This document shows, in pieces, positions 18,579 through 28,193 of a stretch of 64,000 nt of DNA. Each line of letters begins with the position of its first letter. The stretch's first letter is position 1. The notes under the pieces are model-generated. The model searched no databases. It was not told the DNA's origin and was given only the letters and a program-made list of their open reading frames with translations. This stretch comes from Verrucomicrobia bacterium S94. Lineage in GTDB: Bacteria > Verrucomicrobiota > Kiritimatiellia > Kiritimatiellales > Pontiellaceae. The stretch lies in the NCBI GenBank assembly GCA_004299845.1, contig CP036201.1:620001-684000 (forward strand), written 5' to 3'. The translations under genes were made by a program, and so were the position numbers.

Positions 18579-19874
18579 ATGAAGATTCTGGTTGTCGGTA
18601 ACGGCGGACGCGAACATGCACTGGCCTGGAAATTGGCGAATGACAGTGCGAAACCCGAAATTTTCTGCACGCCGGGTAATGCCGGTACCGCTGAACTGGG
18701 AACAAATCTGGATTTCGGAGCGACTGATCTGGAGGGGATTAAAGGCTGGTGTCTGGAGCATCGGCCGGATCTGGTGGTGATCGGCCCGGAAGCACCGCTC
18801 TGTGCGGGATTGACCGATATTCTGGAATCGGAAGGGCTCCGTGTGTTCGGGCCGAGGAAGGCGGCCGCCGAGCTGGAAGGTTCCAAACAGTTTGCCAAGG
18901 AAGTCATGAAAGCGGCCGGTGTGCCGACTTCCGCCTATGAAACCTTCACCGATCCGGACAAAGCGTGCGCCTATGTCCGGGAACGCGGGGCTCCGATTGT
19001 GGTCAAAGCCGACGGTCTGGCAGCGGGTAAAGGCGTTACCGTGGCTGAAACAGTCGAACAGGCTGAAGCGGCCATTAAAGATGCACTCGAAGGCAATGCG
19101 TTCGGCGATGCCGGTTCGCGCGTGGTGATCGAGGATTTTCTTGTCGGCGAAGAGGCGTCTATTCTGGCGCTGATCGATGGTGAACATGTGGTGATGCTGG
19201 CGTCGTCGCAGGATCACAAACGGATTTTTGAAAAAGACCAGGGTCCCAATACCGGCGGTATGGGGGCGTATTCGCCGGCCTCGATCGTGAACGACACTGT
19301 ATTGAAAAAGGTGAAGGAAGAGATTTATGACCGCACGCTGGCCGAATTGAAAAAGCGTGGCATTACGTATAAAGGGGTACTCTATGCGGGCCTGATGATT
19401 GAAAACGATCAGCCGAGCGTGGTGGAATTCAACTGTCGTTTCGGAGATCCGGAAACACAGGCGGTGCTGGCCCGTTGGGATGGCGATATGCTGCCGGCGA
19501 TCAACGCTGTGATTGACGGCACTCTTTCGGAAGATCTGATTTCGTGGAAAGACGAGCACAGTGTCTGTGTGGTGATGGTGGCCGGAGGCTATCCGGGAGC
19601 CTATGCCAAAGGGGATGAAATTCAGAATTTGGGGAAAGCCAATGCGGTGGATGATACCGTGGTTTTTCATGCCGGTACTGCACTGGAGGGTGAAAAAGTG
19701 GTAACGGCCGGCGGGCGCGTTCTCGGCATTACTTCGTTGGGGCATGATCTGCTGGATGCTCTTTCAAAGGCCTATATTGCGGTGGAGACCATCAGTTTCA
19801 AAAATCTCTATTACCGTAATGATATCGCTCACCGGGAACTGAAGCGTCTGGGTATCGATTTTAATAACGAATAG
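18579..19874 (+). CDS. purD: Phosphoribosylamine-glycine ligase (GARS)
   Basis: 431 residues, full family length. PurD is an ATP-grasp enzyme that joins glycine to 5-phosphoribosylamine, the second step of purine synthesis. Visible landmarks are the N-terminal dinucleotide-like MKILVVGNGGREHALAWKL, the PGNAGT motif, VVKADGLAAGKGV in the ATP-grasp domain, DHKRIFEKDQGPNTGGMGAY, and NCRFGDPETQ near the metal-binding site. A ribosome binding site (AGGAG) precedes the ATG. It is followed 10 bp later by purE, so the two form a purine operon. Confidence 0.97.
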   Translation: MKILVVGNGGREHALAWKLANDSAKPEIFCTPGNAGTAELGTNLDFGATDLEGIKGWCLEHRPDLVVIGPEAPLCAGLTDILESEGLRVFGPRKAAAELEGSKQFAKEVMKAAGVPTSAYETFTDPDKACAYVRERGAPIVVKADGLAAGKGVTVAETVEQAEAAIKDALEGNAFGDAGSRVVIEDFLVGEEASILALIDGEHVVMLASSQDHKRIFEKDQGPNTGGMGAYSPASIVNDTVLKKVKEEIYDRTLAELKKRGITYKGVLYAGLMIENDQPSVVEFNCRFGDPETQAVLARWDGDMLPAINAVIDGTLSEDLISWKDEHSVCVVMVAGGYPGAYAKGDEIQNLGKANAVDDTVVFHAGTALEGEKVVTAGGRVLGITSLGHDLLDALSKAYIAVETISFKNLYYRNDIAHRELKRLGIDFNNE

Positions 19875-19884
19875 GAGATTAATT

Positions 19885-20400
19885 GTGGCAGCAAATAAAA
19901 AGTCTACCGTGGCTATCGTCATGGGCAGTAAAACGGACTGGCCGGTCATGGAGTTCACGCGTAACACGCTGAAAGAATTCGGTGTCGAAAGTACCGTAAA
20001 AGTCATGTCTGCGCACCGCACCCCGCATGAAGCGGTTGCGTTTGCGGAAAAAGCGGCGGATAACGGATATGAAGTCATTATCGGCGCCGCCGGCGGGGCT
20101 GCACATCTCTGCGGGGTGCTGGCAGGTCACACCGTTCTTCCCGTGATCGGGGTGCCGGTTAAGGGCTGGTCACTTGACGGAATGGATTCCCTGCTTTCAA
20201 CCGTTCAGATGCCTAAGGGGGTGCCGGTCGCCACGGTTGCCATCGGTAAGGCCGGGGCCATCAATGCCGCGATTCTGGCGGTTCAGATTATGGGCGGGGC
20301 TCATCCGGAGCTGCGTGCTAAAATGGTTGAATACAAAAAGGCTATGGCCGAAGAAGTTATCGCGGCCGATGCTGAACTTCAGAAGGAGATTGGCGGCTGA
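19885..20400 (+). CDS. purE: N5-carboxyaminoimidazole ribonucleotide mutase
   Basis: 171 residues from a GTG start with GGAG upstream. PurE class I moves the carboxyl group of N5-CAIR to C4 of the imidazole ring. The family motifs are present: VMGSKTDWPVM, VMSAHRTPHE, GAAGGAAHLCGVLAGHT, and VPVKGWSLDGMDSLLSTVQMP. The expected partner purK is not in the window. The gene is cotranscribed with purD and closed by a terminator at 20442-20476. Confidence 0.96.
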   Translation: MAANKKSTVAIVMGSKTDWPVMEFTRNTLKEFGVESTVKVMSAHRTPHEAVAFAEKAADNGYEVIIGAAGGAAHLCGVLAGHTVLPVIGVPVKGWSLDGMDSLLSTVQMPKGVPVATVAIGKAGAINAAILAVQIMGGAHPELRAKMVEYKKAMAEEVIAADAELQKEIGG

Positions 20401-20441
20401 TACAATATGTATAGTCGGACTCCCGGGGAGTCCTTGCATAT

Positions 20442-20476
20442 CCGATGGTTGGAATTTTTCAACCATTGGATTTTTT
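20442..20476 (+). terminator. Rho-independent terminator of purDE
   Basis: A 10-bp stem (CCGATGGTTG with CAACCATTGG), an 8-base loop and a run of six T. Confidence 0.8.
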
Positions 20477-20630
20477 GTGTCAGTATAGCAGCTCAGCCGT
20501 GGATGTGCTTTGAGCATGACCGGATACGGTTTGTCTCATCACGAATCGTTTTTGGGATCCGACCCTGGTCGGAAGGTGTCGGAGAAAACCGGCTCCGGTA
20601 TCATCGAACGGTGGCGGGGTTTTCCGTGGA

Positions 20631-21587
20631 TTATTCCGCGATTTTATCCCAGAAGCCGCGAGGTTCCTGACTGATCCGCCAGAAGGCGATTCCCCGGGTG
20701 GGGCGTGAGGCATAAAGGTCCATTTTTGCGTTGAGTGACGGCATGGATTCAAAGTGGACATTGATAGTGACGTTGGTGGTGTATGAATAGGAGCCGCCTT
20801 CTTCGGGGGTGCTCTCCGGTCGGGCTCCGCGAATGCGCAGGTCGGTCCAGATTTCAGGATTGCGCATGGCTGTGGCGGTTTTTTCCTTCTGCCAGGAGCG
20901 ACCGTAGAGCGGAATGCCCATGACGAGCTTTTCGCCGGGGATGGTCGCGGTGGCGTAGTCATAAATATCCCGGCACCAGGGCAGGGAGGCGATGGGTCCG
21001 GCCGGGCCGCTGCGATAGTGTTCGTCATAAGCCATGACCACCACGCGGTCAGCCACTTTTCCAATGAATGGATAATCGAAGGGATCTTTCGGATTTTTCT
21101 TTTTGTGGTCCGCCCAGCGGGCCATTACCGCAACGCTGAACAGCTTGTCTCTCGGCAGGGCTTTTTTGACGGCGATAAGAAACTTGAGATAGTTGGCGCG
21201 GTCTTTGGAGCTGATGGCCTCAAAGTCGATCTGCAGACCGTCGAACGGTTTGCAACGCTCCGCAATTCCATCAATAATGCGCTGACGAAAAGGGAGGTGC
21301 GGATCAAGATAGAGATGGGACAATGTGGTGTTCCACGGCATCGTGATAACGAGATGATAGCGCGTTCCGGGGGCTGCTCCGGGGAGATTCGGAGGGGTCA
21401 TATGGCCGCCGGTGAGGTAGCCGTCGGGGTCGACCGATGCGCTGAAACAGCCGATGTCGGTGATGGGCGATCCGATCGGAAAATATTTTTCCTCGCCTTT
21501 CATGAGATAAGCCCAGGTTTCATCAAATCCGGCCCGGGCGGAGAGTGCGGTAAAGAGGAGCAGTAGGGTAAGTCTGAAAATATTCAT
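20631..21587 (-). CDS. Secreted GH18-family glycosidase-like protein
   Basis: 318 residues with a signal peptide (MNIFRLTLLLLFTALSARA). The catalytic signature of GH18 is present as FDGLQIDFE, where Asp116, Asp121 and Glu123 fit DxxxxDxE. VVVMAYDEHY and the end motif RGIAFWRIS also fit the (beta/alpha)8 barrel of the SleL/YaaH-like branch of GH18 rather than classical chitinases. Likely targets are peptidoglycan or other N-acetylglucosamine polymers, acting outside the cytoplasm. It lies 45 bp downstream of the long PAS sensor on the same strand. Its start codon sits in the 3' arm of an 8-bp hairpin (21586-21610), which could limit translation. Confidence 0.85.
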   Translation of the reverse strand: MNIFRLTLLLLFTALSARAGFDETWAYLMKGEEKYFPIGSPITDIGCFSASVDPDGYLTGGHMTPPNLPGAAPGTRYHLVITMPWNTTLSHLYLDPHLPFRQRIIDGIAERCKPFDGLQIDFEAISSKDRANYLKFLIAVKKALPRDKLFSVAVMARWADHKKKNPKDPFDYPFIGKVADRVVVMAYDEHYRSGPAGPIASLPWCRDIYDYATATIPGEKLVMGIPLYGRSWQKEKTATAMRNPEIWTDLRIRGARPESTPEEGGSYSYTTNVTINVHFESMPSLNAKMDLYASRPTRGIAFWRISQEPRGFWDKIAE

Positions 21588-21610
21588 GCACCCACGGTAT
21601 GCGGGTGCAT
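21586..21610 (-). promoter_or_regulatory. Hairpin enclosing the start codon of the GH18-like gene
   Basis: ATGCACCC and GGGTGCAT pair (8 bp) around a 9-base loop. On the minus strand the ATG of the GH18-like gene is part of the downstream arm, so the hairpin could act as a weak terminator or as a translation block. Confidence 0.45.
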
Positions 21611-21632
21611 GAAACGTGTCAAGAATCTCTCT

Positions 21633-24600
21633 TTATGCCGCACCGGCTTTGGAGTTATTGCCGTTATTGGACATGCTGACTTCAGAGCCGACCTGTTTGA
21701 AGGGGAAGGTCAATGTGATGGCACAGATACCGGCATCGCGCTGTTCGATTCCGGATGTTCCGCCGAGCATGGAGAGATATTTGCGGGCAAGCGTTAATCC
21801 ATATTTTATATCGATCACTCCCTCGGATTCGTTTCCGAAAATTCCGGCCAGCAGTTTATCGTCCACCTGCTCCGGCGTATAAGCCAGTTCAAAGGCGATA
21901 CTGACAGATTCCGCATCGGATGCCGTTTGTGTTATATGCAGACCCAGCCGGCCTTTACGGGTTTTTCGCAACGCGTAGCCGAGCAGAATCACAAGAATTT
22001 TTTGCACCTTGTCTTCGTCTGCTATAACCAGTTTCGGTACGTTGTTTGAGTCCTGATATTGAGCAAAGCTCAATGCGAAAAACAGGTTTTTCGCTTCTGC
22101 ATGTGCGGTGTACTGACGTTCGATTTCATTCAGCATGGTATGCAGATCAAACTGCGTCTGACGGACCTGAATGTCACCATGACTCAACTGGTTCAGCTCG
22201 GCGCGGTAGTTTAATGAATCCATCAGTCCGTAACAGCTACGGCCGGCGTCGGCAATCTGAAGTCGCTGTTCCGCAGAAAGATTATTTGATTTTTCCAGCT
22301 GGCCGGCGGTTTCCACTACGGGTTTCAGAGCGTCATTAACCATATCGCTGAGTTCGTTGATGAGTCTGCTGTTGGTCTGGGTGACAGCCTTTACCTCTCC
22401 CAACGATCTGTTGAGTTCTGCCTGATAGGCCTGTTCTGTTTCTGCCAGTTTCTGTTCCGCTTCTTTCAGCCGTTCGGAAATGGCATTCTGTTCCTTTTTC
22501 AATTTATCGAGAGCTGCGTCGCGGTTTTTAACGGTGGCTTCCGATAGTTTGAGTTCCGTAATCAGGTCCGCTTCTTTCTTCTTAGCTTCCTCGATTTCCC
22601 GCTTGAGGGCTTTGGTTTTTTTTCTGAGAAGCTCGTCGCTGTCCTGCAGTGTGGCACGGAATGTAACTTCAAGCTCGCGCAGTTTTTTTTCGGTTTCATA
22701 GCGATGGTCGGTTTCATCGCGAAGGGTGGCATTGAGTTTTTCAAACTCAATTTCGTTGGCTTTGATCCGACCCTGCAGCTCTGTTTCACGTTTGCGGAGC
22801 ATCTGCTCTGATCGCTGAAGCCGTTTTATTTCTGCTTTAAGATCTCCGGTCTGCTGGGCAACAAGACCTTTCTGGCCATCATATATTTCCTGCATCTTGC
22901 TTTGTGCAGCCTTATAGGCGTCGACCACTTTACGGTATTCTCTTGCAGCTTTTTTCAGTTCACTGTTACGGGTTTCCAGGTTTTTCGCGAGTTCATTTTT
23001 CTCGGCCATCAGACCTTCGATTTTGACCTTCATGTCCTGAGCGGCTTTTTCCATGCTTTCCAGTTTTTTCCGGAGATCGGACGTTTCCGAGGCAATCATT
23101 CTGGAGCGGCTTCCGGAGAGCTGCTGTACTTCGGCCTGTGCTTCTTTAAGTTCTGCTTCGAGCTTCTGTTGTTTCCGTCGGGCTTTCTCCATAAAGTTTT
23201 CACGAACGCGCACCTGCTCTTCGAGACGGGCTTTTTCCGCTTCAAGTTCATTTGCTTTTCTGCGGATTTTGACTTCACCCAAGCGGATGTCGGCGATGGT
23301 CAGGTTCATTTTTTCGCGTTCCTGATTAATCAGCTCCTGCTGTTTCTGCGTGAGCTGTTCCATCTTCTGTTCGATTTCGTTTTTCTTATTTTCGGCCCCT
23401 TCGCGGGCCTGAAGCTGTTCTGCGTAATCTCTGCTTTTCTGGTTCAGCGTCCGTTCCAGCTCTTTGATCCGCTTTTCCTGATCCTTTTCATGTTTCCGCA
23501 TGGCTTTTTCGCGCATTTGAGTCTGAACCAGTTCCTGTTTAATCGCATGGGTCTCTTCTTCCAGCCGCTGATTGAAATCTTTGCGCAGGGCTTCAAGTTC
23601 ATTCATGCTGTTCAGCAGTTTGTCGGCTGCCGCTTTACGTTCAGCAACCTCTTTCTCAAGTTCCAGAGCATGCTGTTCCGTTATGCGTTTGACCTGCTCC
23701 TGCGTGCTCTCAAGAAACTCTTTGGTGCGGGCCAGCTGGTTTTCAGCTTTTTTACGCCCGCTATGCTCCGCTTCGAGGCGGGTCTGGTGTTCTTCATTCA
23801 GTTTGTCGAGTTCGCGCTCGTGCTGTTCTTCAATTTCCGCAAGTCTACCACGCAGTTTATTCAGTTTCTTCTGCAGGTTGTTTAACTGAGTTTCACTGTC
23901 TTCACGGCGGGCGGTTTCCTGGGCATAGTGCTCTTTGATTTCAGCCAGATTCTCTTCGAGTTTACGCAGTTCATCTTCCTTAATCTGCAGTAGTTCTTCC
24001 CATTTCTTGCGTTTATCCGTTTCCGAGTTGAGTTCATTCAGGCGTTTTGAGAGCTGTTCTTCAAGCTGCTGCTGCCGCGAAAGCAGTCCCTGTTCACTGC
24101 GGCGGAGATTTTCCTCCACCTTTCTGGCCTCGGCCAGAGCCTGTTCAAATTCCTGCTCTCTGGCAGCCCGATCGTCTTCGAATGTATCCAGTTTGCGCTG
24201 TACCTCGACCAGTTGTGTTACATAGCGGGCATTCTCTTTTTTGGAATCGGCCAGTTCGTTCTGTGTATTAACGAGTTTGGTTTCCATATCCATCCGTTCG
24301 TTCAGTGCGCGTTCTTCACGCTTTTTCTGACTGGTGATATTGAACGAAAGGCCGATCACTCCTTCAACCAGGCCGTCTTTGGAGACCAACGGGATCTGGT
24401 TGTTTTCCATCCAGCCCTGCTGACCCTGTGTATTGTATTTGCGTTCGCAACGTTGCAGGGTTCCGGTTTTCATGGCCTTGATGGCCAGTACGTCGTAGTC
24501 TTTAGGAGTTCCCGGCATAACCTCGTAAATGGTCTTTCCGATCCATTCCTCCTGGGCGATACCCGTGCGTTCGGCCAGTTTTTTACTGGCATAGAGATAC

Positions 24601-25810
24601 TGGCAGCGGGTGTCTTTGACCTGCACATCGGCCGGCAGCGAATCCAGAATACGCTGCAGAAACAGAATTCGGCTGTTGCGTTCGGCCAATTCACGTTTAT
24701 GGGAGCTTATATTACGCTGAACCCCCAGATGCCCACGAGGTTTCCATCCTCAATTATGCCTCTGACTTCATGCACGAGATTGACGCGCGTACCATTGGCA
24801 TCGAGGCGGATCGATTCAATGTTTACGGCCTTAAAATCATTCCGTATAAATTCCTCCAGAGTTTTCAGGTTCCGGAATAATCCGCAGCCATCCTCCATTT
24901 CACCGATGGTTTTTCCGACCAGTTCATCGGGTTCGACACCGTAGAGTTTAGCAAAGGCTTCGTTGCAGTCCCCGAGAACCAGGGTTTTCATGATTTTTTC
25001 AGCGATACTATCCGGATTGGTATTCAGCGAAACAGGGGACTTCGGTACAAGGCGGTAAAATCCTTCGGAAGAGGATAACAGGTAGTTTTTAACCCGTCGG
25101 GTTTCTGCCTCATGATCCGCAAGGGTTTTATGGAACGGTGTAATATCACTGACCCAGAAGATATAACTTTCAACATCCTGACGCGTATTACGTACGCGCC
25201 GACCGCGGCAGATAACATGCGATATGCGGTCGCGTGAACGCTGGAACCGGAACCGGTGCTCAAATTCGCTCCCGTCCTTTTCCGTAAAGCGCCTGCAGGC
25301 TTCAAGAAACCCGGTGCGGTCGTCCGGATGAACGGCACAGTGAATGCCTTCTTTCATGGCTTTCTTGGGATACAGGCCTGACATTTCCTGCAGCGCCTGA
25401 TTGATGTAAATGCATTTTCCGGCGCGATCGAGCTGAAACATGCCCACGCCGGCCTCAAAAAGTATGCCGTCATAGCGGGTGTTCGTGGCCTGATGGCTGT
25501 TGATTTCCGCTTCGAGCTTTTCGTTGGAAGCTGAAAGCCGGGTGCGGGCCACCTTCAGCTCCTCAGCCAGATTATCGAGTTCTTGTTTGGTATTTTTGTA
25601 TCGCCGCTGAAACAGCAGGAATATCGAAACTGCAACCACCAGAAGAATACCGATAAAAAGATAGGATGTAATATTCAACTGGAGAGGAACGATCAGTGCA
25701 TCCACCCGCTGGGCCTGGCCTGTGCGGGGTAGAAGCAGAATGCTGAACATCAGAGCCGCTCCTGTATATTTTAATGCTGCTGGTCGTTTTTTTACTGAAA
25801 AAAAATTCAT
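21633..25810 (-). CDS. Membrane-anchored multi-PAS, long coiled-coil, degenerate histidine-kinase sensor (frame broken at 24722-24726)
   Basis: The sequence gives two adjacent frames (24707-25810 and 21633-24689), but one extra base in the C5 run at 24722-24726 joins them, restoring the PAS end GVQRNISSHKRELAERN and a 1392-residue protein. Order: hydrophobic segments at about 14-33 and 48-67; PAS 1 (about 113-230), PAS 2 (about 250-372) and PAS 3 (about 385-500); a very long charged coiled coil (about 500-1180); and a C-terminal kinase-like region with GLTLARKYLSMLGG as the G2-like box. The dimerisation helix (ELSDMVNDALKPVVET) lacks a phospho-accepting His, and the N-box reads LLGYALRKTRKG without the usual Asn. 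This is probably a signalling scaffold or pseudokinase. A sigma-54-like site lies just upstream. Confidence 0.82.
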
Positions 25811-25853
25811 GGGTCCGCCTTTTCAAATCTACTATAAAACCAAAAAGTAAATA

Positions 25854-25868
25854 GCAGATCATATGCCA
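25854..25868 (-). promoter_or_regulatory. Possible sigma-54-type promoter of the PAS sensor
   Basis: TGGCATATGATCTGC on the minus strand keeps the GG and GC pairs 12 bp apart as in TGGCACG-N4-TTGC, with three mismatches elsewhere. It is ~44 bp upstream of the start codon. Confidence 0.35.
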
Positions 25869-25918
25869 ATGATGTCGTGCAGCTGTCGAGAAAAAGAGGG
25901 TATGTCGGTGGAAGCGAC

Positions 25919-25946
25919 AAAAAACGGCATGCCGTGAGGCATGCCG
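25919..25946 (-). terminator. Terminator of the anchored beta-helix gene
   Basis: A 9-bp stem (CGGCATGCC with GGCATGCCG), a 4-base loop and six T on the minus strand, lying about 58 bp after the stop codon of the gene at 26004. Confidence 0.8.
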
Positions 25947-26003
25947 CTAACACTAAAGGAGAAGAAATGTTTTCAGGGCCCGGAATTTTCCGGAAATATG
26001 AAC

Positions 26004-27269
26004 TTATTTGCGTTTCTTTTTGTTGTTTTTCTTCGTGGAACCGGGGTTCTGCTCCGGGGCATCCTGTTTCGGGATTTCCCCGGTTTCGGGAACGGTCGGG
26101 TTTCGGCGCAGCATCAGCATGGCTGCTCCGACGAAGGCGATATAGCCGGCAACGGCACCGGTTGAAGGTGTGCTGCCGTTTTCCGGCGTTTCAGTAGAAA
26201 CGCCTTTCTGCTGCATAATCAATGCAAGAGAGGAGTTGCCTCCTGCAGCTGGAACAGAAGCGGGAGCAGCTGCTGGTGTCGGAGCGGATGCGCCGGTGCC
26301 TGGGCTGCGCATGTTTTTCAGTAAGGATTCCAGTTTGCGGGGCTGGGCACCGGTCGATGAAACGGTGGATGCGGCGGAAATGCGGTCGATGGCCGCAAGC
26401 AGCTGTTCCTTGGTTTTCACTGCGGAATCGTTGCGTTCGTCTTCGGCACGCACAATGACCAGTTTTTCCTGGATAATCGGTGTGGTGAGACGGCAGCCGG
26501 GTGCTGCAACAAGCCGGTTGTTTTTAATCATGGCTTTAATGGCCTCTTTCTTGTGGGCCACGGGCATGGTGTATTCAAAACGGAGTGTTCCGGCGGCACC
26601 GAGAATAATTCTGCGGCTGGGGTCGGCATTAAAAGTCTTGAACGGATCCTGTTTGGTTTCAATACGAACCGTGCCGCTGAGAATATGGATTTCGGCGGAT
26701 CCTCCGGATTTGGCCTCTGTTCCGATTTCAAGTCCGGTGATCCGGTAGGAGGAATTGTCCTGAAGAAAAACCTGGCCGGTACCGGTTCCTGCTTTGCCGA
26801 TACAGAGTTCGCCGGAGATATTGGAGCGCCCTTTTAGGGTGACCGATCCTTTGGAAGCCGATGTGCCGAAGCCCTTGGCTGAAAGTGCCAGGCGACCGTT
26901 GATTGAGACATTGTCATGCAGCGTCAGGCCGGCAAATCCATCACCGGAGGCAGGAATGTTTATGGTGCGCTGATGCGGGACCTGACTCCACAGGTTGATG
27001 TTTCCGTTGCCCTGCAGGATGAGCTCCTGACCGTATAGGTGCATGCCGTGGTTGAGCTGCACTGTGCTGTCGATGTTGATTACGCTGATCGGTTCGCGAA
27101 AATGGGCCGCTTCATCCTCGCTCGGGACATGGTTCAGTTTCCATTTATATTTATCGGTCCAGTTTTCGACGTTTTCTCCGCCGCGCCATTGGTTGATCTG
27201 CTGTGCTACGACCGGGGTTCCTCCCAGAACCACGGCTGCTGCCATTCCCATTAGTCTCAGTTTTTTCAT
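26004..27269 (-). CDS. Exported beta-helix surface protein with C-terminal membrane anchor
   Basis: 421 residues. There is a signal peptide (MKKLRLMGMAAAVVLGGTPVVA) followed by WRGGENVENWTDKYKW, the kind of opening seen in autotransporter/PEP-CTERM-type passenger proteins, then a glycine- and asparagine-rich beta-helix to about residue 250. A Pro/Ala/Ser-rich stretch follows. Near residues 375-393 there is a single hydrophobic helix (AGYIAFVGAAMLML) followed by RR, and then an unusually long charged tail ending KKNNKKKRK. The helix-plus-basic pattern resembles sorting tails, but the ~27-residue extension fits a stop-transfer anchor better. It is transcribed divergently from the 27449 operon, and both have sigma-54-type promoters. 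Confidence 0.7.
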   Translation of the reverse strand: MKKLRLMGMAAAVVLGGTPVVAQQINQWRGGENVENWTDKYKWKLNHVPSEDEAAHFREPISVINIDSTVQLNHGMHLYGQELILQGNGNINLWSQVPHQRTINIPASGDGFAGLTLHDNVSINGRLALSAKGFGTSASKGSVTLKGRSNISGELCIGKAGTGTGQVFLQDNSSYRITGLEIGTEAKSGGSAEIHILSGTVRIETKQDPFKTFNADPSRRIILGAAGTLRFEYTMPVAHKKEAIKAMIKNNRLVAAPGCRLTTPIIQEKLVIVRAEDERNDSAVKTKEQLLAAIDRISAASTVSSTGAQPRKLESLLKNMRSPGTGASAPTPAAAPASVPAAGGNSSLALIMQQKGVSTETPENGSTPSTGAVAGYIAFVGAAMLMLRRNPTVPETGEIPKQDAPEQNPGSTKKNNKKKRK

Positions 27270-27313
27270 TATTTACCTCACTTCTTCCCTAACAGTGGTT
27301 GCTACGGAGTAAA

Positions 27314-27328
27314 GCAGGTTGCGTGCCT
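27314..27328 (-). promoter_or_regulatory. Sigma-54-type promoter of the anchored beta-helix gene
   Basis: AGGCACGCAACCTGC on the minus strand: GGCACG, four bases, CTGC, with GG and GC spaced 12 bp apart. Two mismatches to TGGCACG-N4-TTGC. The predicted start site is ~34 nt before the ATG. Confidence 0.6.
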
Positions 27329-27388
27329 ATAATTTAATGCTTCGGAAATTATTGTTATTTGCGCTGAAATCGGCGTGCGACAAATATG

Positions 27389-27404
27389 TGGCACGCAGTT
27401 TGCT
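27389..27404 (+). promoter_or_regulatory. Sigma-54-type promoter of the 27449-29534 operon
   Basis: TGGCACGCAGTTTGCT is an exact match to TGGCACG-N4-TTGCT, the -24/-12 consensus. The predicted start site is near 27415, ~34 nt before the first ATG. No upstream activator site could be identified by eye. Confidence 0.8.
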
Positions 27405-27448
27405 ACTAAGCTTCCGTAATTTCACACGTGAAAATGAAGGTTGGGTAG

Positions 27449-28177
27449 ATGAGCAGCGTAGATAAAATTATGGTCTCCAAAGACAACGGCCGCCTGCAGA
27501 TTCCTTATAAGGATTATGTTGCGCTCATGGAGAGAGTTAAAGAAGGACAGCGAATCCGTGAGGTGAAGAACGCTGTGCTGGCCGACTTGAAGCGGGTACT
27601 GGGGGGCACAGTTACCGCTGTCGAGGTTCAGAAGAAAGTTGCAGCTGCACGGAAGGATATTCCGACAGTTGCACAGGTAAACCGTAAAGCCGCTGAGAAA
27701 GGTTCGGACAAAAGCGGCTCCGGGACTCCGTCTGTCCGTCCGGGAACCAAAGCCGCCGCGGAGCCGGGCGGAATTCCGGAAGGTATGGAAGTGCCGCCCA
27801 TCAAAAAAGATGTCTCTGCACATTTCAATAAACTCGATGAGTCCGGTCGTCTGTTCAGTGTTTTCAAACAGTATTATGCTTTCCTGAACGATGCCTGCGG
27901 CGGAACTGTGCGGGTGACGCTGAAGGATGGAATCTGCAGTTTGTGGAATTATGATGAGTGGGAAGAGTTTGCCTATATTGATATTTTCGAAGGGCAGTTG
28001 AGAGTCTCACTCGATCAGCGATACACCGATGCCGTGAAGTCGCTCAATCTGTGCGAAGCACCCCGCCTGCTTTCCAGTCGGCTGAACCTGGTCTGTGTCC
28101 AGGTCAACGATCTGAATAACACCATGCTCAAAGTTATGGCTAAAGCCTTCGAGGAGGTTGGCCTGACAGCGAGTTAG
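27449..28177 (+). CDS. Protein of unknown function, first gene of the sigma-54 operon
   Basis: 242 residues, not recognised. Residues ~16-51 (LQIPYKDYVALMERVKEG onwards) form a predicted amphipathic helix region that aligns without gaps to residues 19-54 of the 54-aa microprotein at 29370. A Lys/Ala/Pro/Gly-rich linker (about 60-115) leads to a compact C-terminal domain (about 118-242) with DLNNTMLKVMAKAFEEVG near its end. There is no signal peptide or membrane segment, so it should be cytoplasmic. It is the first gene after a consensus sigma-54 promoter and is followed 16 bp later by a membrane protein, so the three genes form one transcript ending at 29608. Confidence 0.7.
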   Translation: MSSVDKIMVSKDNGRLQIPYKDYVALMERVKEGQRIREVKNAVLADLKRVLGGTVTAVEVQKKVAAARKDIPTVAQVNRKAAEKGSDKSGSGTPSVRPGTKAAAEPGGIPEGMEVPPIKKDVSAHFNKLDESGRLFSVFKQYYAFLNDACGGTVRVTLKDGICSLWNYDEWEEFAYIDIFEGQLRVSLDQRYTDAVKSLNLCEAPRLLSSRLNLVCVQVNDLNNTMLKVMAKAFEEVGLTAS

Positions 28178-28193
28178 GAATAGGGAGAAAAAC

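Noticed and set aside
18411-19745. Minus-strand open frame opposite purD
   Set aside because: purD is unambiguous on the plus strand. The reverse frame is an antisense shadow.
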